Part shown: positions 1-5,376 of the stretch, piece after piece
Numbering within the stretch: position 1 is the stretch's first letter
How the letters are laid out: every line of letters starts with the position of its first letter
DNA from: Leptofilum sp050292445
Lineage (GTDB): Bacteria; Chloroflexota; Anaerolineae; Promineifilales; Promineifilaceae
Assembly (NCBI GenBank): GCA_050292445.1
Contig: JBNKLQ010000347.1
Coordinates: forward strand, 1-5,678
DNA length: 5,678 bases
Direction of reading: 5' to 3'
Position numbers and translations under genes: made by a program
The notes under the pieces: generated by a model
Seen by the model: only the letters and a program-made list of their open reading frames with translations
The model's database searches: none
Told to the model about the DNA's origin: nothing

Positions 1-173
1 CAGGGGATTGGTGGGGATGAAGACGGCCGTTCTGGCCACAGCCGCACGCTTCACATCAAGAGAGTTGAGTCCGAGGATTAAAAATCGGATACGAAGGAAC
101 GAAGGTAGAAAGAAACGAAGAAATTTTCCTTTGTTCCTCCGTTCCTTTGTCTCTTCGTATAAGAATTTAAGAA
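1..173. other. Left-edge region with no confident gene
   Basis: No convincing coding region is seen here. Some frames are open: one plus-strand frame runs from the window edge to a TAA at 79-81, and a minus-strand frame is open through the whole segment. None has a recognisable domain or a start with a ribosome-binding site. The right half is taken up by the octamer-built hairpin at 89-160, and one copy of the ACGGCCGT octamer lies at 23-30. The left part could be the end of a gene lying mostly outside the window, but this cannot be decided from here. Confidence 0.5.
89..160. repeat. 72-bp hairpin made of octamer repeats
   Basis: The left arm is four consecutive octamers, ATACGAAG, GAACGAAG, GTAGAAAG and AAACGAAG (89-120). 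After an 8-nt AT-rich centre (121-128), the right arm is four octamers of the complementary type, CTTTGTTC, CTCCGTTC, CTTTGTCT and CTTCGTAT (129-160). The outermost pair is a perfect 8/8 match and the whole arm pairs at about 23 of 32 positions. It lies 13 bp beyond the stop of the methyltransferase gene, so it could help end or stabilise that transcript. There is no clean GC stem with a T-tract, so a standard intrinsic terminator is not claimed. It may instead be a dispersed intergenic repeat family. Confidence 0.7.
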
Positions 174-1190
174 TTAGCCAGATTTAGGCTTGAGGTAAAC
201 CGTCACTTCGCTGCGGTTGTGGAAGAGCTGTCGTGCTCCAGCGATGGTATAATGCTTCCTCAGGATGTTAAGGCCGTGGTCCAGAGCCGATTCATACCCC
301 TTCTCCGGCAGCTTGAGAGTGATGATGGCCAGGCCGTGTGGGTAGAGGTAACGGCCGTATTCCCCCATCAACCTTGCCGAATCCCGCGCATCCAGCCGCA
401 TATCATTGACAATTACATCATAAGTGTCCGGGTACTGTTCCAAATATTCCTCAGCGGTGAGGCGCAGATGGCGTACGCCTTTGTCTTTTTGCAGGGAGGG
501 ATGGAGCCAGGCGGGATCAACGGCCGTTACATACTGTTCCTTTTGCCGCAGCACCCGCGTCCAGCCACCGGGCGCAGCGCCCAAATCCAGGGCACGGCCG
601 CGTGGCGGCAGCTCAATCTTGAAGATTTCCAACGCCTCCAGCAGCTTAAACTCCGCTCGACTGATTTGGCCATCTTCGCGGGCAAAGCGGCGCACGCCAC
701 CGGCCCAGTCGGACAAATTATTAACCGCCAGCGACAGGCCCAGGTACGCTTCATCACCTGCCAAAACGACCGACAAAATCTGGAATGGCGCACGCACGTC
801 CACTGGCGCACCAGAGGCAGTGGCGAGCTGTTCCGAGAGGGGTTTGTTAATGTCGTACGGTTTTATGTCCAAATCCCCCAGCACCCGCGTCTGTACCGAA
901 AAAGGCCAGTCTGGTTCCAACAAATGGGTGAAAGTGGTAACGGCCGTTTCCACCAAACTTTCCACACCATCCGCCAACGGCACAATGGTTTGTACCGGGC
1001 AGATGTGGCGCACAAAAATGGGGGGCTGCTGCCGCCACTGCTCCGCCAGGGCAAAAAAATCGCCAGGCAGCTGCACCGTCCAGATGCCGGGAGCCAGTTC
1101 GTTAACGATTTGACCATTGACTGCCCGAAGTTCAGCCAACGCGGCACCGGCAAAGCTGGAATCGGCCGTAGCGATTAGATTAGGCATCAT
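174..1190 (-). CDS. FtsJ/RlmM-like 2'-O-ribose RNA methyltransferase
   Basis: Predicted SAM-dependent 2'-O-ribose methyltransferase, probably acting on rRNA in the cytoplasm (338 aa). The N-terminal half (about 1-165) has no motif I can name and may be a substrate-binding region, as in RlmM. The C-terminal half is an FtsJ/RrmJ-type Rossmann domain. It has SRAEFKL (K182), the SAM-binding loop DLGAAPGG (202-209), VNDMRLD (D263), ITLKLPEKG (K293) and SEVTVYL (E328). These match the K-D-K-E catalytic tetrad of the FtsJ family, so the enzyme looks intact. The length is near that of E. coli RlmM, but identity with RlmM is not certain and TlyA-like or other FtsJ relatives are possible. The start is ATG at 1190, which overlaps the upstream TGA stop by four bases. 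A second ATG follows directly at 1187, and the open frame continues upstream to 1283 inside the phosphatase gene. No strong ribosome-binding site is seen, so translation is probably coupled to the phosphatase gene. Confidence 0.85.
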   Translation of the reverse strand: MMPNLIATADSSFAGAALAELRAVNGQIVNELAPGIWTVQLPGDFFALAEQWRQQPPIFVRHICPVQTIVPLADGVESLVETAVTTFTHLLEPDWPFSVQTRVLGDLDIKPYDINKPLSEQLATASGAPVDVRAPFQILSVVLAGDEAYLGLSLAVNNLSDWAGGVRRFAREDGQISRAEFKLLEALEIFKIELPPRGRALDLGAAPGGWTRVLRQKEQYVTAVDPAWLHPSLQKDKGVRHLRLTAEEYLEQYPDTYDVIVNDMRLDARDSARLMGEYGRYLYPHGLAIITLKLPEKGYESALDHGLNILRKHYTIAGARQLFHNRSEVTVYLKPKSG

Positions 1191-1867
1191 TCGTCTTCGC
1201 GGGGGCTTTCTGGCCCGCGACCATCGGTGTGTAGCTTGATGTCTACCAGGTGCTCGACGCGGCTGTGGTAGTACAGCCGCCACGTTTCCCGCAGGGGATG
1301 TTCCACGTATTCAAAGCGAGCAATGCCTGTGTTTTTGCTCCACACTTCGCAGCGTCGCCAAGGGCCGATGTTAAACATGTGGTCAAAGGCCAGCTCGATG
1401 ACGCCGCCGTGACAAACGGCGACCACCGTCTCTTGCCGGTGTTTTTCTAGCATTTCCTCAATAAATTTGCCAATGCGTACGCGAAAGTGCATCATCGATT
1501 CGCCGTCCGGGCGATCAGGGGTGATGGTGTTAAACGGCCGTTCGCTGCCCCAAAATGAGCCATATTCAGGGAGGTCATCGCTGGGCCAGGGGGTGTGATC
1601 GAACCGATTATTGCCAATTTCGCGCAGCCGGTCATCGTTGATAATGGGTATGTTGTAGGCATTGGCAATGGGAGCGGCCGTTTCCTGGGCGCGCTTCATG
1701 GTGCTAGCGTACAGCACATCAATTTTTTTAACTTCATTGGGCAGCCAGCGCCCCAGCGCATCTGCCTGGGCCTGACCCAAGTCGGTCAGCCCTTCATCGG
1801 TGTTGCCGCCCTTCCAGTCGCGCAAGTTAACATAACTTTGACCGTGGCGGATCATGTAGAGGTGCAT
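1187..1867 (-). CDS. Histidine phosphatase family protein (phosphoglycerate mutase-like)
   Basis: Cytoplasmic phosphohydrolase of the histidine phosphatase superfamily (226 aa). The N-terminal motif MIRHGQS gives the phospho-accepting H9 next to R8. The expected second arginine appears in STMKRAQETA (R59), the acidic residue in LREIG (E83), and the second catalytic histidine in VVAVCHGGV (H153). All core residues are therefore present. The substrate cannot be told from sequence: members include cofactor-dependent phosphoglycerate mutases, alpha-ribazole phosphatases, and sugar- or nucleotide-phosphate phosphatases. It lacks the full length (about 250 aa) and typical insertions of glycolytic GpmA, so a general phosphatase is more likely. 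The start ATG at 1867 is preceded by a good purine-rich ribosome-binding site (AGAAGGAAA on the minus strand). It is the first gene of a two-gene operon, and its TGA stop overlaps the methyltransferase start. The polar, acidic C-terminal tail (about 213-226) is probably disordered. Confidence 0.92.
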   Translation of the reverse strand: MHLYMIRHGQSYVNLRDWKGGNTDEGLTDLGQAQADALGRWLPNEVKKIDVLYASTMKRAQETAAPIANAYNIPIINDDRLREIGNNRFDHTPWPSDDLPEYGSFWGSERPFNTITPDRPDGESMMHFRVRIGKFIEEMLEKHRQETVVAVCHGGVIELAFDHMFNIGPWRRCEVWSKNTGIARFEYVEHPLRETWRLYYHSRVEHLVDIKLHTDGRGPESPREDE

Positions 1868-1901
1868 AATTATCGTTTCCTTCTATAAAATTTATGGGCG
1901 A

Positions 1902-1907
1902 ATTATG
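1902..1907 (-). promoter_or_regulatory. Possible -10 box for the phosphatase operon
   Basis: On the minus strand the hexamer CATAAT differs at one base from the TATAAT consensus. It lies 35 bp before the phosphatase ATG, which would give a leader of about 28 nt with the ribosome-binding site inside it. No good -35 hexamer is seen at 16-18 bp spacing, so the call is tentative. Confidence 0.35.
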
Positions 1908-1938
1908 CCACAGGTTGCTGGATTGATGTAACTTTGTA

Positions 1939-1954
1939 GGAAACGGCCGTTTCC
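1939..1954. promoter_or_regulatory. 16-bp perfect palindrome between divergent genes
   Basis: GGAAACGGCCGTTTCC is its own reverse complement. It sits near the middle of the 155-bp space between the divergent phosphatase and thioesterase genes, overlapping the expected -35 position of the plus-strand promoter. It contains the octamer ACGGCCGT that recurs across the window. It may therefore be an extended copy of that repeat, or an operator for a dimeric regulator acting on both promoters. The sequence does not decide between these. Confidence 0.5.
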
Positions 1955-1979
1955 CTCACACTCCACTTTCCCCTATAAT
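1951..1979 (+). promoter_or_regulatory. Likely promoter of the thioesterase gene
   Basis: A perfect TATAAT -10 box lies at 1974-1979, 44 bp upstream of the thioesterase ATG, predicting a leader of roughly 37 nt. The -35 position (TTCCCT at 1951-1956, 17-bp spacing) is weak and overlaps the 16-bp palindrome. Such a weak -35 fits a promoter controlled by an activator or repressor bound there, which is inference. Confidence 0.55.
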
Positions 1980-2010
1980 CCCCGACGTTCATTGAATCAC
2001 ATCAACAACC

Positions 2011-2019
2011 AAGGAAAGG
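2011..2019 (+). promoter_or_regulatory. Ribosome-binding site of the thioesterase gene
   Basis: The purine-rich AAGGAAAGG sits 3 bp before the ATG at 2023, with the AAGGA core about 7 bp from it. It supports that start over other possible starts nearby. Confidence 0.6.
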
Positions 2020-2022
2020 CAA

Positions 2023-2475
2023 ATGGATTTTTCTTCGTTTCCCCCAGAATTCATCCAGCGCATGGGCCAGATGATGGCCAACGGTCAGCTAAAACTGCCG
2101 CCTCCCATTTTTACCGAGATGGCAGGCGAATTTGTCGATATAGACATGGAGGCCAAAACGCTCACGGTCCGCTTTCCTGTGCAGGAACGGTACCAAAACC
2201 CGATGGGTTACATGCAGGGCGGCATGATTGCGGCAGCTATCGACAATGCCATCGGGCCGCTGAGCTTCATGGTGGCAGCTCCCAACGTCACCAAGACAAT
2301 GGAAGTGACCTATCTGCGTCCCATCACGACCAGCGTAGCGGAAATCACAGTGGTTGCAGCTTTTGAATCACAAAATGAGCGGGAATTAATCTTTGTCGCT
2401 GATGTGTTGCGGGGAGACGGTACTAAACTGGCGACGGCGCGCTCGCTGAATGTGCTGCTCAAACGCACGGCGTAG
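2023..2475 (+). CDS. PaaI-type hotdog-fold thioesterase
   Basis: Predicted acyl-CoA (or other acyl-thioester) hydrolase with a single hotdog domain (150 aa, the usual length for the PaaI/4HBT families), cytoplasmic. The hallmark stretch lies at about 58-80: YQNPMGYMQGG followed by the central helix MIAAAIDNAIG. This matches the PaaI pattern N-x-x-G, then HGG, then D on the helix (here N59, G62, Q65-G66-G67, D74). The histidine usual before GG is replaced by glutamine. This is a variant I associate with some PaaI-like and DUF4442-like proteins, so activity or substrate may differ. The strand region TMEVTYLRP (92-100) is typical of the fold. It is a single-gene unit with its own promoter and ribosome-binding site, divergent from the phosphatase operon and convergent with the MFS remnant. 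The substrate is not predictable. Confidence 0.88.
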   Translation: MDFSSFPPEFIQRMGQMMANGQLKLPPPIFTEMAGEFVDIDMEAKTLTVRFPVQERYQNPMGYMQGGMIAAAIDNAIGPLSFMVAAPNVTKTMEVTYLRPITTSVAEITVVAAFESQNERELIFVADVLRGDGTKLATARSLNVLLKRTA

Positions 2476-2514
2476 CATTACTTGCCAGCCAGCGCCACTT
2501 GCGGTGCGGCGCGA

Positions 2515-2549
2515 CTTTGCCAGAGCATAATGGCCCGTTAATGGCAAAG
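2515..2549. repeat. Inverted repeat downstream of the thioesterase gene
   Basis: CTTTGCCA (2515-2522) and TGGCAAAG (2542-2549) form a perfect 8-bp inverted repeat with a 19-nt loop, 39 bp after the thioesterase stop. No T-tract follows on either strand, so it is at best a weak or factor-dependent terminator. It overlaps the end of the MFS remnant. Confidence 0.45.
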
Positions 2550-2830
2550 CTGGAAATGACCAGCCAGGGCGCTCAGCCCACCTAAAAAGGCGACAGCCAG
2601 GATTTGTGATGGCTTAAACTTTGCCGGCACCGGAATAGAAATGGCGCGCCCGATGGTGAATGAGAGCCAGAAGCACCCAGCAGGAATATGGCCCCAATCG
2701 CGCCCAACGTGCTGCCCGTTTGCTCGGCCAGCGAAGGTAGTGCTGGACCCGTAATGTCCAGGCTAAAATCCAAGCTGATGAATAAAAGATAATAGCCGAT
2801 TGTATTGCGGCGTTTTTCGTAATCTGTCAC
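2538..2830 (-). pseudogene. Decayed MFS transporter with internal deletion
   Basis: The reading begins at GTG 2830, with a well-placed ribosome-binding site (AGGGAG on the minus strand, 2843-2838, 7 bp away). It gives MTDYEKRRNTIGYYLLFISL and then ITGPALPSLAEQTGS, which reads like the first membrane segment and following loop of a major facilitator permease. Around residue 52 (near 2676) the frame turns to unlike sequence and stops at 2582. In the neighbouring frame, from about 2675 to a TAA at 2540-2538, the sequence is FWLSFTIGRAISIPVPAKF, then KPSQILAVAFLGGLSAL. This resembles the seventh/eighth membrane-segment region of the same transporter type (GRxxxIP...P). The simplest reading is that the middle of a 12-segment transporter was deleted with a frame change and the far C-terminus was lost. 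Family and substrate are unassigned; the resemblance is from memory, not a search. Confidence 0.65.
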
Positions 2831-3001
2831 AGAATAGCTCCCTTAATCTCGAAATGAACGGCTGCTTTTAGACCTTGTGCTGGCAGGGCGCAACGGCCGT
2901 TTTGATTAAGACCAAAACAAAAACCCAGCCCTCTACTTAAGGGCTGGGGGAAACAGTTCATCTGTTTGCCAAAGGAACTATTTTTAGCAAACGTAATTGC
3001 G
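2831..3001. other. Intergenic space between beta-helix gene and MFS remnant
   Basis: No gene is seen. The segment holds the ribosome-binding site of the MFS remnant (2838-2843), one ACGGCCGT octamer (2893-2900) and the terminator of the beta-helix gene (2914-2948). The rest, 2949-3001, has no clear feature. Confidence 0.6.
2914..2948 (-). terminator. Intrinsic terminator of the beta-helix gene
   Basis: On the minus strand, CCCAGCCCT, a 7-nt loop and AGGGCTGGG form a perfect 9-bp GC-rich stem (2948-2924), followed at once by TTTTTGTTTT (2923-2914). This is a textbook Rho-independent terminator. It sits 53 bp beyond the stop of the 604-aa beta-helix gene and is oriented to end its transcript. 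It also separates that gene from the MFS remnant. Confidence 0.92.
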
Positions 3002-4816
3002 TTAATTCAGTTCGTAGGCGCCGATGTCGCAGGGAACAGTAGCGCCCAGTCGATTATTGTTTTGCTGGTCCACGGCCAGCGGCGCAAACCCGTTAAGCGG
3101 GTCAGGACAGTTGTTGCGCCCACTGTCGTGTGCATTGCTCAAGCCAAGGATCGTATGTACTGCTGGCGTGCCGCTAAGGGCGGAGTCGAGGTGGGTGACG
3201 GCTGCGGAGCTGATGCCGCTGCAGGAACCAGCAGCAAAATCGTCAATCAGATTTTCTCGACCATTGAAGTTGCCAGCACCTGTGACCTCGCAATCTTCCA
3301 CGCTGCTGGCGGTAATGATGCTGTTGTGCATTTGCACGGTGGAGCCGGTGTAGATGCCGCTGCCGTTCGCAGCGGTGTTGCCGTAAAGGGTAACGTTGGC
3401 TAACTGAGCCAGCGCTCCCTGGTAATAAATGGCTCCGCCGTAGCTCAGGGCATCGTTGCCGGAATAGGTGCTGTTGACTGTGGTCAAGGTGCCCGTTGAA
3501 TTATCAAAAATAGCGCCACCGCGATAATTCCCTGTGTTGTTGGTTAAGGCGGTGCGATTGAGAATGAGATTGCCGCTGCCGCTATTGAAAACAGCCCCAC
3601 CTTCCCAGGCGGTGTTGTTCCGCAAGGTGCTGTCGGCAATGGTTAAATCGACTTCGTTGTAGATGGCACCGCCCTGGACAACGGCCGTATTCCCACTAAA
3701 CAATGATTCATCCTCAGAGCTGGCGGAAATGGTGATTTGACTGGTGCCCAGCAAATAGAGGGCTCCTCCGTTGAGTTCCGCATTGTTGCCGCTGAAGATG
3801 GTATCGGTGAGAGGCCAGCTCACATTAGCCGATAGATCATAAATAGCGCCTCCGTCTTTAGCTGAGTTATTTTGGAAAACGACATTGTCAATCCGCATCG
3901 TATCATTGCCATCAATGGTGTTGAAAAGCGCCCCGCCTTTTTCACCGGCAATGTTGTTGTCCAGCAGAGAGTCGTCCAGGTAAAGATTCCCCTGCACGTT
4001 GACAATGGCTCCGCCCGAAACGGTTGCTACCGAATCGTAGATTTCAGTTTCATTAATAATAACCAGCGCGCCCATCATATTGTATAAAGCGCCCCCATTT
4101 TCTGCACTGCTTTCATAAATGCTGCTTTCTGAAAAACCCGCCAGGCCATACTCGTCGTTGTACAGCACACCGCCAAATGTTTTAGCACTGTTGCCCACAA
4201 AAAGCGTGGATTCCATGGACAGCGACCCTTCATTGTACAGAGCGCCCCCTTCGAAATGGGTGGCGCTGTTATCATGAAACTGGGTGAGTTCAAGATATGC
4301 TGTGCCCTCAATGGTGTTGAAAATTGCGCCGCCACGGTCGGCACTATTGTCTCTAAACTCCACGCTCCGCATGGTGAGCGTTCCCTGATTGAAAATGGAA
4401 CCACCTGCCCCACTATTACCATTATGTAAATGCATTGAGCGTAGTTCCACAGTTCTGCCAGATCGAATTTCAAAGTGACGGCCCAGCCCGCCGGCATCGA
4501 CAGCACCGCCCTCGATGGTGATGTTTTTGTTGATGACCAGGTTGCGTTCATGGAAGCCGCCAGACGCGTAAATGGTGTCTCCGTTGGCTGCCGCCTGGCT
4601 GATGGCGTGGGCTAGTGTACGGCAGGGCGGAACCTGGATGCCAAACCATATTGATTGCCGACAATCATTTGGCGCGGCTGCCCATGAATCTAAGCCGATA
4701 GAGGCATCGACAAAAAGATCGTTGACGGCGCGCGCTGATTGCGCCGTTGTCATGAAAAGAATGCCCATAAAAAGCGAAAACAAAATGCCAATACGTTTTT
4801 TACGCTGCAAGTACAT
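3002..4816 (-). CDS. Secreted right-handed beta-helix repeat protein
   Basis: A 604-aa exported protein predicted to fold as a parallel beta-helix. The N-terminus is a clear signal peptide: basic MYLQRKKR, a hydrophobic core (9-22), and a cleavage site after SARA at residue 30. Residues 31-110 form a cap with the pattern ITIEGG typical of pectate-lyase-like folds. From 138 to about 487 there are 13 GGAIYN-like units starting at 138, 162, 190, 215, 241, 268, 294, 322, 350, 382, 406, 433 and 460, plus a weaker one at 485. They are spaced 24-32 residues apart, each preceded by an N-N/S-A type turn. These resemble the repeats of chlamydial polymorphic outer-membrane proteins. The C-terminus (about 550-604, ending CDIGAYELN) resembles a degenerate choice-of-anchor Q end. 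No LPXTG motif, membrane anchor or autotransporter barrel is present. A role in adhesion or cell-surface structure is possible, but no catalytic residues can be assigned. The start at 4816 has a strong ribosome-binding site. Confidence 0.88.
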   Translation of the reverse strand: MYLQRKKRIGILFSLFMGILFMTTAQSARAVNDLFVDASIGLDSWAAAPNDCRQSIWFGIQVPPCRTLAHAISQAAANGDTIYASGGFHERNLVINKNITIEGGAVDAGGLGRHFEIRSGRTVELRSMHLHNGNSGAGGSIFNQGTLTMRSVEFRDNSADRGGAIFNTIEGTAYLELTQFHDNSATHFEGGALYNEGSLSMESTLFVGNSAKTFGGVLYNDEYGLAGFSESSIYESSAENGGALYNMMGALVIINETEIYDSVATVSGGAIVNVQGNLYLDDSLLDNNIAGEKGGALFNTIDGNDTMRIDNVVFQNNSAKDGGAIYDLSANVSWPLTDTIFSGNNAELNGGALYLLGTSQITISASSEDESLFSGNTAVVQGGAIYNEVDLTIADSTLRNNTAWEGGAVFNSGSGNLILNRTALTNNTGNYRGGAIFDNSTGTLTTVNSTYSGNDALSYGGAIYYQGALAQLANVTLYGNTAANGSGIYTGSTVQMHNSIITASSVEDCEVTGAGNFNGRENLIDDFAAGSCSGISSAAVTHLDSALSGTPAVHTILGLSNAHDSGRNNCPDPLNGFAPLAVDQQNNNRLGATVPCDIGAYELN

Positions 4817-4825
4817 AAAATAGGT

Positions 4826-4830
4826 CTCCT
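4826..4830 (-). promoter_or_regulatory. Ribosome-binding site of the beta-helix gene
   Basis: On the minus strand AAGGAG lies 9 bp before the ATG at 4816. Its presence, with the signal peptide that follows directly, fixes the start and suggests the gene is translated independently of the deaminase upstream. Confidence 0.75.
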
Positions 4831-4839
4831 TAATATTTA

Positions 4840-4914
4840 CAAATCGATACGATGTTTGCAGTTTACGGCCGTATCGATCACAAATCGATCAAGGCAGAGA
4901 CCTCACTCCTTGAT
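4840..4914. repeat. Inverted and direct repeats before the beta-helix gene
   Basis: The 86-bp spacer between the deaminase and beta-helix genes has three ATCGAT copies (4843, 4873, 4884). ATCGATACG (4843-4851) and CGTATCGAT (4870-4878) form a perfect 9-bp inverted repeat around an 18-nt centre. CAAATCGAT is directly repeated at 4840 and 4881. A second inverted repeat, ATCAAGG (4888-4894) and CCTTGAT (4908-4914), brackets the deaminase stop codon. One ACGGCCGT octamer lies at 4865-4872. These could be operator sites for the beta-helix gene or a weak processing/termination hairpin for the deaminase mRNA. There is no good T-tract, and no convincing promoter hexamers could be chosen. Confidence 0.45.
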
Positions 4915-5376
4915 GCGTGGCCAAAATTGCTGGTGTACGGCCGTTCCCTCCTCTTCCAACACCGGGCCAATGACCGTAATAGGCCGGGTGCCCCTGGCAA
5001 AAATCTCCGCACAGGGAATGACGAACGTGCCTCCGGCAATCTGGCCCAGGGTGGCAGCGGCGCAGCCAAACACCACGCGGCTGATGCCCGCCCAATAAAT
5101 GGCCCCGGCGCACATGGCGCATGGCTCGGTACTGGTGACCAGCGTGCACTCGGCCAAAAATTCCGGCGTAAATTGGCGCGCGGCTTGGCTCACGAGATTC
5201 AGTTCAGCGTGGCGGGTGATGTCGTGATCGGTGTGGACGGTGTTTACGGCCGTTAGCACCACCCTCCCATCCTTCACCAACAGCGCCCCAAAGGGATGAT
5301 CGCCATTAGCCACTGCTGCCTCAGCCAGGGCAATCGCCTGGCGCATGTAACTTTTCTCGTTTTCCATCAGGTTCAT
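4903..5376 (-). CDS. Nucleoside/guanine deaminase (cytidine deaminase fold)
   Basis: Zinc-dependent deaminase of the CMP/dCMP deaminase superfamily (157 aa), predicted to hydrolyse an amino group from a purine or pyrimidine base or nucleoside in the cytoplasm. The zinc site is complete: HAE (H56, catalytic E58) and PCAMC (C86, C89). HPFGALLVKDG (27-37) is the usual substrate-side strand. The stretch CAGAIYWAGI (89-98) and the total length resemble bacterial guanine deaminase (GuaD-like) proteins more than TadA, but a tRNA adenosine deaminase cannot be excluded. The start ATG at 5376 overlaps the TGA of the PIN-domain gene by four bases. No Shine-Dalgarno is visible before it, so translation is likely coupled. 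An alternative ATG lies at 5367. The enzyme looks intact. Confidence 0.88.
   Translation of the reverse strand: MNLMENEKSYMRQAIALAEAAVANGDHPFGALLVKDGRVVLTAVNTVHTDHDITRHAELNLVSQAARQFTPEFLAECTLVTSTEPCAMCAGAIYWAGISRVVFGCAAATLGQIAGGTFVIPCAEIFARGTRPITVIGPVLEEEGTAVHQQFWPRIKE

Noticed and set aside
89..160. CRISPR array
   Set aside because: The repeats are octamers in direct contact with inverted symmetry, with no spacers.
219..1178. Long plus-strand open frame (319 aa) antisense to the methyltransferase
   Set aside because: It has no recognisable domain, lies fully opposite a gene with a complete catalytic tetrad, and lacks a ribosome-binding site. It is a shadow of that gene.
1191..1283. Longer methyltransferase start at 1283
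   Set aside because: The extra 31 residues are arginine/proline-rich, overlap the phosphatase gene by nearly 100 bp and do not look like the family. The ATGA start is more likely.
2582..2680. C-terminal part of the 82-aa minus-strand frame as real protein
   Set aside because: After about residue 52 it loses transporter character, while the adjacent frame reads like a later MFS segment, so it is treated as a frame change in a pseudogene.
2966..3403. Plus-strand open frame opposite the beta-helix gene end
   Set aside because: It is low-complexity and Val/Ala-rich, and lies antisense to a repeat protein with a clear terminator and signal peptide.
4852..5256. Plus-strand open frames opposite the deaminase
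   Set aside because: The zinc-site motifs are on the minus strand, and the opposite frames have no recognisable features.
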